Below, piece by piece: positions 6,931 through 14,500 of a stretch of 32,492 nucleotides of DNA. Each line of letters begins with the position of its first letter. Position 1 is the stretch's first letter. Source of the stretch: an uncultured Clostridia bacterium. Lineage in GTDB: Bacteria; Bacillota; Clostridia; Oscillospirales; Acutalibacteraceae. The position numbers and the translations under genes are program-made. The notes under the pieces are model-generated. The model worked only from the letters and a program-made list of their open reading frames with translations. It made no database searches and had not been told where the DNA came from. The stretch is from assembly GCA_946186665.1 (NCBI GenBank), contig CAMHOE010000026.1, forward strand, positions 1 to 32,492, written 5' to 3'.

Positions 6931-8514
6931 TTACTCTTGATTTTCATTTTGCTTTGTGTTATCGTCGGCTGACCTGTCCTGTTTTTTCTCCTGTTTCCTG
7001 TCCGGCTTCTTTTCAGGCTTTTTTGCCACGGATTTTTTGGGTATGTAGAAGTCGAACTCAGTATACTCACCATAGAAGCTCTTTGCAGAGATATCTCCTC
7101 CATGAAGTCTGATAATACTTCTTACAAGGTACAGTCCAAGTCCAAGTCCTTTTTTATCCTTGCTTCGGGATTTATCTGTTTTATAGAACCTGCCAAAGAC
7201 CAGATCTATTTCAGAGTCCTTTATACCCATACCGCTGTTCTTTATAACAAAGTCAAACTGCTCCAGACTCTCTATGATATTGAACTCGATATATCCGCCA
7301 ACATTGGTAAACTTCACGGCATTTTCAATAAGGTTATATACCACCTGATGAAGAAGATCTTTATCCCCGTATACAGTTTTTGGCGTAATGGTATCAAGAC
7401 CTCTGATATCAATTTTCTTGTTTTCTATCTCCTTTTCAAATGTGATGATTATTGTCACAAGAGTATCAAGAAGATCGAAGCTCTGATAATTCAGTTTTAG
7501 TTCACCGCTGTCTATTCTTGAAAGGTCAAGCATAGAGCGCACCAGTCTTGACAGTCTCTTTACTTCATCGGATACGATATGTAAATAATAATTCTGCTTT
7601 TCCGCCGGTATAGTGCCGTCAAGAATACCGTCGATAAATCCCGCAATAGTTGTCATAGGTGTTTTCAGTTCATGAGACACATTTGCGATAAAGCTCTTTC
7701 TTGTCACTTCAGAAGCCGAGAGCGACTCCGCCATATTATTGAAAGCCACAGCAAGCTCTCCTATCTCGTCATCTCCTGAATAGCTGACTCTGATATTAAA
7801 ATCGCCCTTACCGAATTGTTTAGCCGCCTGTGACATCTGTCTTAAAGGCTTCATCATATTGTAAGAGAACAATCCTATTGCCAGTATAGACATTGCCAGC
7901 GTTGCGATAGCCGAAAGCAGGAATATCCTCAGCACCATATCCGTAAATTCCTCAATATCACTTGTATCCGTAGTTATCACAACATATCCCACTACACTTG
8001 CCGAGCTGAGGTTATTTATAGGACGGGCAGAAATATACCTTTCCGTTTCGTATATACCATTCATATCATCTTTGACAAAATACGAACCGTCCGAAGCTAC
8101 CGACGTCATAATATTCTGAGGAAGATATTCCGGAAAATAATCAGCAGACGTGAAGGGCGCAAACATGACAACTCTGCCGTGTTTATCCGTAATAAAAATA
8201 TCGGCATCGGAGTCATCCGCAAACATATTCAGAAACATTGCCATATATTCCGCGTGTTCATCGCTGAGCCATCTGAACTCGTCATCATTCTCTCTGAACA
8301 CAGAACCGACACGAACATTAGAACCCACATATTCTGCTATATTCTCAGCACGCTTGTCAAGGATTATCTTCCTCTCTCCAAGCCAATAGCTTGATATAGT
8401 CATCGTAAGGATAATTCCAAGCACAAGAAAACTGAAAAACACTATCAGCACGCTGACATTCATATATTTCAAAAACAGGGACTTTCCCGAAAAAAACTTA
8501 TTCTTTAGTTTCAA
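6931..8514 (-). CDS. Sensor histidine kinase with extracytoplasmic sensor domain and HAMP
   Basis: Product of 527 residues. TM1 is about residues 18-42, a 145-residue extracytoplasmic domain (PDC/Cache-like from its ADIFITDKHGRVVMF pattern) follows, and TM2 is about 193-218. Then come HAMP (MKPLRQMSQAAKQF...DEIGELAVAFNNM), the phosphoacceptor His281 (SHELKTPMT), N-box NLIENAVKFT and the G-box KGLGLGLYLV. The C-terminus ends in an unusual ~35-residue Lys/Asp/Gln-rich tail. The start is the TTG at 8514, 17 bp inside the response regulator gene and preceded by GGGGAG, indicating translational coupling; the next ATG has no ribosome site and would remove part of TM1. It autophosphorylates and passes phosphate to the upstream-encoded OmpR-type regulator. 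The signal is unknown. Confidence 0.93.
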   Translation of the reverse strand: MKLKNKFFSGKSLFLKYMNVSVLIVFFSFLVLGIILTMTISSYWLGERKIILDKRAENIAEYVGSNVRVGSVFRENDDEFRWLSDEHAEYMAMFLNMFADDSDADIFITDKHGRVVMFAPFTSADYFPEYLPQNIMTSVASDGSYFVKDDMNGIYETERYISARPINNLSSASVVGYVVITTDTSDIEEFTDMVLRIFLLSAIATLAMSILAIGLFSYNMMKPLRQMSQAAKQFGKGDFNIRVSYSGDDEIGELAVAFNNMAESLSASEVTRKSFIANVSHELKTPMTTIAGFIDGILDGTIPAEKQNYYLHIVSDEVKRLSRLVRSMLDLSRIDSGELKLNYQSFDLLDTLVTIIITFEKEIENKKIDIRGLDTITPKTVYGDKDLLHQVVYNLIENAVKFTNVGGYIEFNIIESLEQFDFVIKNSGMGIKDSEIDLVFGRFYKTDKSRSKDKKGLGLGLYLVRSIIRLHGGDISAKSFYGEYTEFDFYIPKKSVAKKPEKKPDRKQEKKQDRSADDNTKQNENQE

Positions 8515-9205
8515 ACTTATACCCTACTCCCCATACAGTTTTCAGTGCCCACTTGTCAGACACACCTTCAAGCTTTTCTCTGAGTCGCTTTACATGAACA
8601 TCCACTGTTCTGGAATCACCGTAATAATCGAACCCCCACACCTCATCAAGCAGCTGATCTCTTGTAAACACCCTGTTAGGATTACTTGCCAGATGATATA
8701 TAAGCTCCATTTCCTTAGGCGGAGTGTCTATCTGTTCGCCATTCACTCTCAGTTCATAGTTAGTAAGGTTTATCACCAGGCCTTCATAGCGGACTTCTTT
8801 TTTGGTATCGTCAGGCACATCCCCTACCGGCACACCGGTACCCATACGTCTCAGCACCGCCTTTATTCTTGCAACTATTTCCTTAGTCTCAAAGGGCTTT
8901 ACAACATAGTCATCAGCGCCCAGCTCAAGACCCAATACCTTATCAAATACCTCACCCTTAGCGGTCAGCATAATTATAGGGCATTGCGAAGTTTTTCTTA
9001 TTTCCCTGCACACCTGCCAGCCGTCCAGTACCGGAAGCATGATATCGAGCATAACGAGGTCAGGCTTTTCCGTCTTGAATTTAGTTACAGCCTGTCCGCC
9101 GTCATTAGCGATAACCACCTCATAGCCTTCTTTTTCGATATAGAGTCTCAGAAGCTCACAAATATTAATATCATCATCAACAACAAGTATTTTACCCATA
9201 GTCAT
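8498..9205 (-). CDS. OmpR/PhoB-family response regulator
   Basis: Product of about 235 residues from the ATG at 9205 (MTMGKILVVDDD). The frame is open to 9247, but the promoter -10 at 9259-9264 would leave that ATG almost leaderless, while GGTGAT sits about 7 nt before 9205. The receiver domain has the acidic pair DDD near the N-terminus, phosphoacceptor Asp54 (MLDIMLPVLDG), Thr in MLTAKGE and Lys in VVKPFE. The C-terminal winged helix includes LTNYEL, VFTRDQLLDEVWG and SRTVDVHVKRLREKL. It overlaps the kinase gene by 17 bp and is the first gene of the regulator-kinase-HtrA cluster. Likely targets include htrA and envelope genes, by analogy with CssRS, but that is inference. Confidence 0.95.
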   Translation of the reverse strand: MTMGKILVVDDDINICELLRLYIEKEGYEVVIANDGGQAVTKFKTEKPDLVMLDIMLPVLDGWQVCREIRKTSQCPIIMLTAKGEVFDKVLGLELGADDYVVKPFETKEIVARIKAVLRRMGTGVPVGDVPDDTKKEVRYEGLVINLTNYELRVNGEQIDTPPKEMELIYHLASNPNRVFTRDQLLDEVWGFDYYGDSRTVDVHVKRLREKLEGVSDKWALKTVWGVGYKFETKE

Positions 9206-9258
9206 TTCAACATCACCATCTCTTTCACAAATAGCGCATCCATCCACGCGCCACTTTG

Positions 9259-9288
9259 ATTATACCACATTTCCACCAAAAAAAACAA
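9259..9288 (-). promoter_or_regulatory. Sigma-A promoter of the two-component/HtrA cluster
   Basis: Minus strand: -35 TTGTTT (9283-9288), 18-bp spacer, perfect -10 TATAAT (9259-9264). It lies between the MITE-like element at 9319-9574 and the response regulator gene. Confidence 0.65.
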
Positions 9289-9318
9289 TTCTATAATAGA
9301 ATTTGATAACAATATTTT

Positions 9319-9574
9319 GGGGTTCTCTAAAGACCGGGACACGAGCGAGTTTGCGTTCATGGATTTTTTCGCAGACAAGGCGGCGGAATGCTTCCGCTTT
9401 CAATTTAAGTTTTGATAATAAATATACCTCATAAAGTATTTATTCTATCAAAACAAATTCGGGTCCGGCGGCTCGCCGGCCGCATTAATACTTTGTGTAT
9501 TAAAAGGCTTGACAACGATGTATGCGGAAAAAGACATAGCAAAATCGCCGTGAAGGAGGTTTTTAGAGGTTCCC
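9319..9574 (-). mobile_element. MITE-like element, copy B (256 bp, reverse orientation)
   Basis: Reverse-oriented copy of the element at 14181-14436, same length and about 90% identical by eye. The ends are GGGGTTCTCTAAAGACC (left) and the complement of GGGAACCTCTAAAAACC (right). It is flanked on both sides by TTTT, a possible 4-bp target duplication. There is no open reading frame for a transposase. The interior is rich in inverted repeats. It sits between the terminator at 9592-9614 and the promoter at 9259-9288. Confidence 0.8.
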
Positions 9575-9591
9575 TTTTGTATAAAAAGTCA

Positions 9592-9614
9592 GGCGGCGCA
9601 TGATATGCACCGCC
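9592..9614 (-). terminator. Intrinsic terminator of the 89-residue gene
   Basis: Hairpin GGCGGCGCAT (9592-9601) / ATGCACCGCC (9605-9614) with one G-T pair on the minus strand and a 3-nt loop, followed on the minus strand by TGACTTTTTA. It lies 15 bp after the stop codon at 9630. Confidence 0.78.
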
Positions 9615-9629
9615 CATATATATCATTAG

Positions 9630-9902
9630 TCATTGAAAGTCGTAGTTTTCATATTCAAAGGCATCCGCATCTTCATCGTTCGGGTCAGCCCTGCCACGAT
9701 GAATATACCTCTTGGAAACATTTTCCAGTTCAAGGATAGCTTGCATAAGCTCGTCCTTGCAGTCTCCCAATTGGTCGTTGCGCTTGTCAAGCATTTCTAT
9801 CTTCGTCACATATGCCAGATATATCGCACTGTCCTTCGGGTCATATGATGCTTTGATGCTTTCTTTCATCTCCTGTATTTTTTCATCTGTAAAATATCTC
9901 AT
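9630..9902 (-). CDS. Hypothetical protein, small, helical and acidic
   Basis: Product of 90 residues, ATG start with GGAGATGAG about 4 nt upstream. The sequence is mostly helical with heptad-like character at about residues 10-65 (IQEMKESIKASY..., LDKRNDQLGDCKDELMQAILELENVSKRY), then an acidic tail DPNDEDADAFEYENYD. There is no signal peptide or membrane segment. It is the second gene after the large LRR protein gene, separated by a terminator hairpin at 9934-9959, and has its own terminator downstream. I do not recognise the family; a structural or adaptor role is conceivable, but nothing in the sequence shows it. Confidence 0.75.
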   Translation of the reverse strand: MRYFTDEKIQEMKESIKASYDPKDSAIYLAYVTKIEMLDKRNDQLGDCKDELMQAILELENVSKRYIHRGRADPNDEDADAFEYENYDFQ

Positions 9903-9933
9903 TGTCTCATCTCCGTTCTCTTAAAACACGCAA

Positions 9934-9959
9934 AAGCGACAGGAACTCTCCTGCCGCTT
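9934..9959 (-). terminator. Intrinsic terminator of the LRR protein gene
   Basis: Minus-strand stem AAGCGGCAGGA / TCCTGTCGCTT (11 bp with one G-T pair, 4-nt loop), followed by TT, GCG and TGTTTT. It lies 22 bp after the stop at 9982 and before the small gene, so that gene depends on read-through or its own weak promoter. Confidence 0.75.
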
Positions 9960-9981
9960 CAATGGCTTTATCTGTTTATCA

Positions 9982-12852
9982 TTACTCAAGGTCTTTACAC
10001 TTGACTCTGTTCATTCTGCAATAACGTCTTATATAGTTATTGTTGTGTGAGCAGCGAACAACAAGAGTTCTGTTGGAACCATTAAATGCGTTCTCACCTA
10101 TACTCGTAACAGTATCAGGCAGTATAAGCGATTTCAAAGTACCGCACTTGCTGAAGGAACCATATCCTATAGTTTCCAGATTAGTCGGGATGTTGACGGT
10201 CTTAAGAGAACCGCAGCCTGTAAACGCGCCATCACCGATGTCTCTTACAGCCTCAGGAATGTTTACTGTAGTAAGTGCTTCGCACCAGCTGAATACACTC
10301 TTTCTTATATACTTCACAGACTCAGGAACTGTTACCTTTACCAGTGAACGGCATCCGCTGAATACGTTCTCAGGCAGTTCCTCTACTCCGTCAGGAACAA
10401 CTACCTCAGTCAGCGACTCACAGTTAAGGAACGCATGCTTGCCGAAGCTTTGTATATTTGACGGTATCGTAAACTCTTTAAGCTTTTCACAGCCGCTGAA
10501 TGTACTCTGTCTTATTCTTATCAGAGTGGATGGCAGTGTTATTTTAGAAAGGCTTACACATCCTGCAAATGCACCTCTGCCGATATCCAGCAGTCCTTCA
10601 GGAAGATTTACAGTTATAAGTCTTGCGCAATTTTCAAAGGCCTTTTCTCCGATCTTAAGCAGTGTAGAGGGAAGCTCTACAGCTTCAAGGTTAGGCTTGC
10701 CGGAGAATGCCGCATCATCAATTATCTGATATCCCTCAGGAATAGCAACTCTTGAGCCGTTCTCATTTGCAGCGTCTCCTGCGGTATATACCTTTGCATT
10801 TGCAGGCATCGGGATGACAACATCACCGTTTGCGTTTGTATAAGTGCCGCCCGGAGTTGCTGTTTCAGCAGGCGCAGGCTGTACAGGTGTTTCAGGAACT
10901 GCGGGCTGTGCCGGCGGCTCAGGTATCTCAGGCTGTGCCGGTATTTCAGGCTCAGCAGGCTGCTGTACCGGAGACTCAGATATTGCAGGCTGCACAGGCA
11001 TTTCAGGCACTGTAGGCTGCACCGAAGGCTCATCCATATAAGGCTGTGCCGGCGGTTCAGGCAGTGTCGGCTGTACAGGCGGCTCTGGCTTTTCAGGCTG
11101 AGCGTTTACAGCTTCCTGCCCATGTGCATCCATATTCTGCTGACCAACGTTTGCACCGTTTGGCATCGGCATCTGCTGGTTGTATCCCCATGGCATCTGC
11201 TGCTGTGACATATCCCCGTTCTGCGGCATCTGCTGCATCCACGGATTGTATCCCCACGGCATCTGCTGCTGTGACATATCTCCATTCTGCGGCATCTGCT
11301 GCATCCACGGATTGAAGCCCCACGGCATCTGCTGCTGTGACATATCCCCATTCTGCGGCATTTGCTGCATCCACGGGTTGAAGCCCCACGGCATCTGCTG
11401 CTGTGACATATCTCCGTTCTGCGGCATCTGCTGCATCCACGGATTGAAGCCCCATGGCATCTGCTGCTGTGACATATCTCCATTCTGCGGCATCTGCTGC
11501 ATCCACGGATTCTGCGGATTTTGCATAGGCGACATCTGGTCCTGTTTTTCTTCTTTTTTATCTTCAGTTTTTTCTGTTTCTTCTTTTACTTCCGGCTCCT
11601 TCTGCTCGGTCTCACCGGTGAAGTCAAATACCGGTCGCTGCGGAGTCTCCTCCGGCTTTTCCTCAGGCTGTGTTTCCTCAGCCTCATTTGTAAAGTCGAA
11701 TACCGGACCCCTGAACTTTCCTTCGGGCTTGTCCTCAGACTTTGTTTCCTCAGCCTCGTTTGTAAAGTCGAATACCGGTCGCTGCGGAGCTTCCTCCTGT
11801 TTTTCCTCAGGCTGTGTCTCCTCAGCTTCGTTTGTAAAGTCAAATACCGGACCCCTGAATTTTCCTTCGGGCTTGTCCTCAGACTTTGTTTCCTCAGCCT
11901 CGTTTGTAAAGTCGAATACCGGTCGCTGCGGAGCTTCCTCCTGTTTTTCCTCAGGCTTTGTTTCCTCAGCCTCGTTTGTAAAGTCGAATACCGGTCGCTG
12001 CGGAGTCTCCTCCTGTTTTTCCTCAGGCTGTGTCTCCTCAGCTTCGTTTGTAAAGTCAAATACCGGTCGCTGCGGAGTTTCCTCAGGCTTATCCTCCTGA
12101 GCTTTAGCCTCAGTTTCTTCCGGCTTTTCAGCTGTGTCCGCATCCGGTGTCACATTTGTATCGATACCGGATGCTTTTGCTCTTTCAGCTTCATCGGGAG
12201 TCTCACCCTCACCGCCATTAAAGAAATTGAACACCGAGGTTCTCTGCTCCGGCGCCGGAGTATCGGATCCATCAGAGCTTCCGTCCCCAAGAGGATCGTA
12301 ATTATCGTCACTCCAATTTCTTCCGCTGCTTGTTTCACCCAGACCGATAAGTCTTTGTGTACCGGTCTCATTGATATTCTCAGGCATCTGGTGCATATGT
12401 ATATTCGGTGTGATACCGAACATAGGCACACTCCAACCTAGTGCATACACGAAGCTCTCCACTACATAGCTCGCCCATTTTTCCGCCATGCACGCATCTG
12501 TCGTAAGCACCTTAATGGATTGAAGTATTGCAATACATCTGTCGATCTCAGTCTCCTCATGTGCAAGATACAGAGCGTTGCACACACCCTGCTCATACGC
12601 ATCGAGAAAAACCTTTCTCTCCTGTTTAAGATCAGGAATAAACTCATCGAGCAGGGCCCTCAGCTGGATCCCGTCGATCATCACATCCACTCCATAGGTC
12701 TTAACGATATACCGCAATGCCTCCTTTGCATTCTGGAACGTCAGCTTATCCTTTTTTTCTTCTTCAAGCTCAGCTCCGCAGAAAGGACACCGGATAATAA
12801 GGCTGGCACGAGCATTTGTTTTCCACTCACTGCCGCACTTTTTACACTGCAT
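9982..12852 (-). CDS. Zinc-ribbon and BspA-type leucine-rich repeat protein with internal tandem repeats
   Basis: Product of 956 residues. Residues 1-30 are a zinc ribbon (Cys3, Cys6, Cys22, Cys25). A helical domain at about 33-140 (FQNAKEALRYIVKTYGVDVM, FIPDLKQERKVFLDAYEQGV) resembles an N-terminal domain I recall from multidomain Clostridia proteins. Residues ~255-415 contain seven 24-residue units centred on PVFDFTNEAEET, acidic in between. Residues ~445-555 contain five 22-residue units (PWMQQMPQNGDMSQQQMPWG). A Pro-rich linker (~585-670, PEPPVQP type) leads to about ten LRR_5 repeats (~700-940) of the F-x-x-C type. There is no signal peptide, LPxTG or membrane segment, so it appears cytosolic, unlike surface BspA proteins. 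A role in protein interaction is inferred. ATG follows AAGGCGGTGAT. Confidence 0.85.
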   Translation of the reverse strand: MQCKKCGSEWKTNARASLIIRCPFCGAELEEEKKDKLTFQNAKEALRYIVKTYGVDVMIDGIQLRALLDEFIPDLKQERKVFLDAYEQGVCNALYLAHEETEIDRCIAILQSIKVLTTDACMAEKWASYVVESFVYALGWSVPMFGITPNIHMHQMPENINETGTQRLIGLGETSSGRNWSDDNYDPLGDGSSDGSDTPAPEQRTSVFNFFNGGEGETPDEAERAKASGIDTNVTPDADTAEKPEETEAKAQEDKPEETPQRPVFDFTNEAEETQPEEKQEETPQRPVFDFTNEAEETKPEEKQEEAPQRPVFDFTNEAEETKSEDKPEGKFRGPVFDFTNEAEETQPEEKQEEAPQRPVFDFTNEAEETKSEDKPEGKFRGPVFDFTNEAEETQPEEKPEETPQRPVFDFTGETEQKEPEVKEETEKTEDKKEEKQDQMSPMQNPQNPWMQQMPQNGDMSQQQMPWGFNPWMQQMPQNGDMSQQQMPWGFNPWMQQMPQNGDMSQQQMPWGFNPWMQQMPQNGDMSQQQMPWGYNPWMQQMPQNGDMSQQQMPWGYNQQMPMPNGANVGQQNMDAHGQEAVNAQPEKPEPPVQPTLPEPPAQPYMDEPSVQPTVPEMPVQPAISESPVQQPAEPEIPAQPEIPEPPAQPAVPETPVQPAPAETATPGGTYTNANGDVVIPMPANAKVYTAGDAANENGSRVAIPEGYQIIDDAAFSGKPNLEAVELPSTLLKIGEKAFENCARLITVNLPEGLLDIGRGAFAGCVSLSKITLPSTLIRIRQSTFSGCEKLKEFTIPSNIQSFGKHAFLNCESLTEVVVPDGVEELPENVFSGCRSLVKVTVPESVKYIRKSVFSWCEALTTVNIPEAVRDIGDGAFTGCGSLKTVNIPTNLETIGYGSFSKCGTLKSLILPDTVTSIGENAFNGSNRTLVVRCSHNNNYIRRYCRMNRVKCKDLE
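11190..11515 (-). repeat. 66-bp coding tandem repeat, five units
   Basis: Five nearly identical 66-bp units inside the LRR protein gene, each encoding NPWMQQMPQNGDMSQQQMPWG plus F or Y. The starts recur every 66 bp (for example 11192, 11258). Differences between units are almost all synonymous, consistent with recent expansion. Confidence 0.9.
11610..12085 (-). repeat. 72-bp coding tandem repeat, seven units, with a nested 144-bp duplication
   Basis: Seven units encode a (R/G)PVFDFT core plus an acidic linker, 24 residues per unit. Units alternate between a PQRPVFDFT form and a KFRGPVFDFT form in two consecutive pairs, showing a higher-order 48-residue duplication. Confidence 0.85.
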
Positions 12853-12939
12853 TGTATATCACCGCCTTTTGTGGAATTTCCACTTTCAATGAACAAATCA
12901 TGATTTAAAAATCCCTCTCTGAGTAAGATTACTATTCTA

Positions 12940-12968
12940 ACTATACTAAATTTTCAATGAAATTTCAA
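12940..12968 (-). promoter_or_regulatory. Sigma-A promoter of the LRR protein gene
   Basis: Minus strand: -35 TTGAAA (12963-12968), 17-bp spacer, -10 TATAGT (12940-12945). The leader of about 80 nt contains the perfect palindrome GTGGAAATTCCAC, a possible operator. Confidence 0.6.
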
Positions 12969-13005
12969 TAGTAAATAATTTGTTTTTATATATTTTACCA
13001 AGTGT

Positions 13006-13116
13006 TCATAATTTACCACCAAAACGCATCATGTCCGGACCTCCCTCAGGAAAATCACGGACACATCTGCCGGCAGTGTATAGCGGCGCAGCTATCTCCG
13101 TTTTCAGAACAGACAC
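13006..13116 (-). CDS. Possible small protein of 36 residues
   Basis: Frame from a GTG at 13116 preceded by GAGGAG at about 10 nt, ending at 13006; the product begins MSVLKTEIAAPLYTAG and ends MMRFGGKL. A minus-strand promoter-like pair lies upstream (13293-13321). The same DNA is also open on the plus strand and I recognise no family, so it may be a decayed gene remnant or chance. Confidence 0.2.
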   Translation of the reverse strand: MSVLKTEIAAPLYTAGRCVRDFPEGGPDMMRFGGKL

Positions 13117-13292
13117 AAAAAAGCTGCTCCTCAACTCATGCTGTACAGCAATACACAGTCCATTTCTTCATCAGTCCATAAAGTACGGTCAAAAAAAGAT
13201 GTCTTTAAAAAAACGGAATGACCCGAATTTAATAAAAAACACCTTAAAATCTTCTGATTATCGAAGGTCAATAGTAACTACATAAATATTAT

Positions 13293-13321
13293 ACTAAATT
13301 TCAGCCTGACATTCAATATTT
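13293..13321 (-). promoter_or_regulatory. Orphan promoter-like sequence
   Basis: Minus strand: -35 TTGAAT, 17-bp spacer, perfect -10 TATAAT, in the 845-bp gap between the LRR gene and the Cys-rich gene. No secure gene follows within 300 bp; positions are accurate to a few bases. Confidence 0.45.
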
Positions 13322-13441
13322 TTTTGCATTTTTTATAAAAATCTTGCACGAAATTTAAGTTTTATTTTTTTGCAAATTACACAATTATTCCTTTTCTGCA
13401 AAATAAAATCATTATTCTCACATAAATAGTTTTGTTTAAAC

Positions 13442-13612
13442 CACTTCCCCCACCCGTCAGGAAGGAGAAAGTGAATAGTGAATAATGAACAGTGAATAGT
13501 TGTGGTACATTTTCGCGCAGCGAAAATGAATTATAGTAAGTGTGATAAAAACTGCGGCTTAATACCGCACAGGCACATAAAGCCGAGGAGAGAATAATAT
13601 TTACTTTCTGAT
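13442..13612 (+). repeat. Intergenic repeat (family G) copy with hairpin and short direct repeats
   Basis: Begins with CACTTCCCCCACCCGTC, which recurs at 13662-13678, then GTGAATA-type heptamers. Next comes the hairpin ATTTTCGC gca GCGAAAAT after GGTAC (about 13505-13530), and TAGTAAGTGTGATAAAAACT through CACATAAAGCC. The reverse complement of 16029-16135 matches this stretch with a different but still complementary hairpin stem. 20100-20185 is a more diverged relative. Confidence 0.65.
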
Positions 13613-13620
13613 TAAACAAT

Positions 13621-13646
13621 CAAAGCGCTGCACAGGGAGCGCTTTG
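13621..13646 (-). terminator. Hairpin downstream of the Cys-rich protein gene
   Basis: Arms CAAAGCGCT (13621-13629) and AGCGCTTTG (13638-13646) with an 8-nt loop, followed on the minus strand by ATTGTTTAAT. Together with a GC-rich hairpin at 13667-13688 (CCCCCACCC/GGGTGGGGG) directly after the stop codon, this probably ends the transcript. Confidence 0.55.
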
Positions 13647-13697
13647 ACTGTTTCTGCAAATCACTTCCCCCACCCGTCGGGGTGGGGGAACCACGCA

Positions 13698-14006
13698 TCA
13701 ATCGCAGCCCTTACAGCACTCGGTCATGCTTTTGCCGACCTTGTAGCTGAAAGCATACTTCACGGGTATTTTAATGCAGACTCTCTGAACGATGATAAGA
13801 TGGCACTCATCCGGCTTACCGCCGTCAGCGCACACTACTTCAGGTGCCGAACAGCACTCTGCTTCTATTCTTCCGATTTCCGCCTTTGGAGTAATATCCA
13901 CAGGGACATTTATATCCACATAATGCTTCACATCTTTTTTACACTCTTTTTTACAATCCTTGTCATCCTCAGGTCTGTCAGGATAAGGCTCATACATGTT
14001 GTTCAT
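13698..14006 (-). CDS. Cys-rich protein, possibly a spore coat component
   Basis: About 102 residues from MNNMYEPYPDRP at 14006. The frame is open to ATGs at 14024 and 14069 (AAGGCGG precedes the latter), so the start is uncertain. Visible features are a basic CKKECKKDVKHYVDINVPVDITPKAEIGRIE segment, ECC, a second beta-rich half (HLIIVQRVCIKIPVKYAF) and a terminal ECCKGCD. The Cys pattern and the 'vcikIPVky' strand recall small clostridial coat and SipL-like proteins; this is a weak similarity from memory. A -10 resembling the sigma-E type (CATATAAT) lies upstream, which would fit mother-cell expression. It is flanked upstream by a MITE-like element. The function remains uncertain. Confidence 0.6.
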   Translation of the reverse strand: MNNMYEPYPDRPEDDKDCKKECKKDVKHYVDINVPVDITPKAEIGRIEAECCSAPEVVCADGGKPDECHLIIVQRVCIKIPVKYAFSYKVGKSMTECCKGCD

Positions 14007-14146
14007 AAATACACCACATTTCATATTCTTTGTTTTTTGTAAGGACATCCTTGAAGCAACGCCGCACATAGACCGCCTTACGGCTTATCACCACATATGC
14101 AGCACTATCTCTGTGCGTTATAACCTTAAATCGTCCTTACAGTTTC

Positions 14147-14177
14147 ATTATATGAACACGCAGTATCTTATGTTACT
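14147..14177 (-). promoter_or_regulatory. Possible promoter of the Cys-rich gene, sigma-E-like -10
   Basis: Minus strand carries CATATAAT (14147-14154), seven of eight matches to the sigma-E -10 CATACAAT and also containing TATAAT. No good sigma-A -35 is seen at 17 bp (TAACAT). The -35 region borders the MITE-like element at 14181. Confidence 0.3.
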
Positions 14178-14180
14178 TTA

Positions 14181-14436
14181 GGGAACCTCTAAAAACCTCC
14201 TTCACGGACATTTTGCTGTGAATTTTCCCGCATACTGCGTTGTCAAGCCTTTTAATACACAGAGTATTAATGCGGCCGGCGAGCCGCCGGACCCGAATTT
14301 GTTTTGATAGAATAAATACTTTATGAGGTATATTTATTATCAAAACTTAAATTGAAAGCGGAAGCATTCCGCCGCCTTGTCTGCGAAAAAATTCACGGAC
14401 GCAAACTGTCTCGTGTCCCGGTTTTTAGAGAACCCC
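14181..14436 (+). mobile_element. MITE-like element, copy A (256 bp)
   Basis: Ends are GGGAACCTCTAAAAACC (14181-14197) and GGTTTTTAGAGAACCCC (14420-14436), imperfect inverted repeats of each other. TTTA flanks both sides. The interior contains the hairpin TTAATAC acaga GTATTAA and a second, longer imperfect inverted repeat around GTTTTGATA...TCAAAAC (about 14300-14346). No coding frame. Copies are also found at 9319-9574 and 30298-30461. Confidence 0.82.
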
Positions 14437-14500
14437 TTTATTTTAATTCCAAAGCTCAGAGAATGAACATTCCACTTTATAACACAACGTAAATAGATAT

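Noticed and set aside
11180-12441. Two long plus-strand frames of 306 codons with Cys/Phe-rich repeats opposite the LRR gene
   Set aside because: They mirror the 66- and 72-bp tandem repeats, whose periods divide by three, and lack ribosome sites; the minus strand encodes recognisable domains.
12980-13285. Plus-strand frame of 101 codons in the 12.9-13.7 kb gap
   Set aside because: No ribosome site, no recognised family, low-complexity tail; the minus strand has a slightly better small-frame candidate listed at low confidence.
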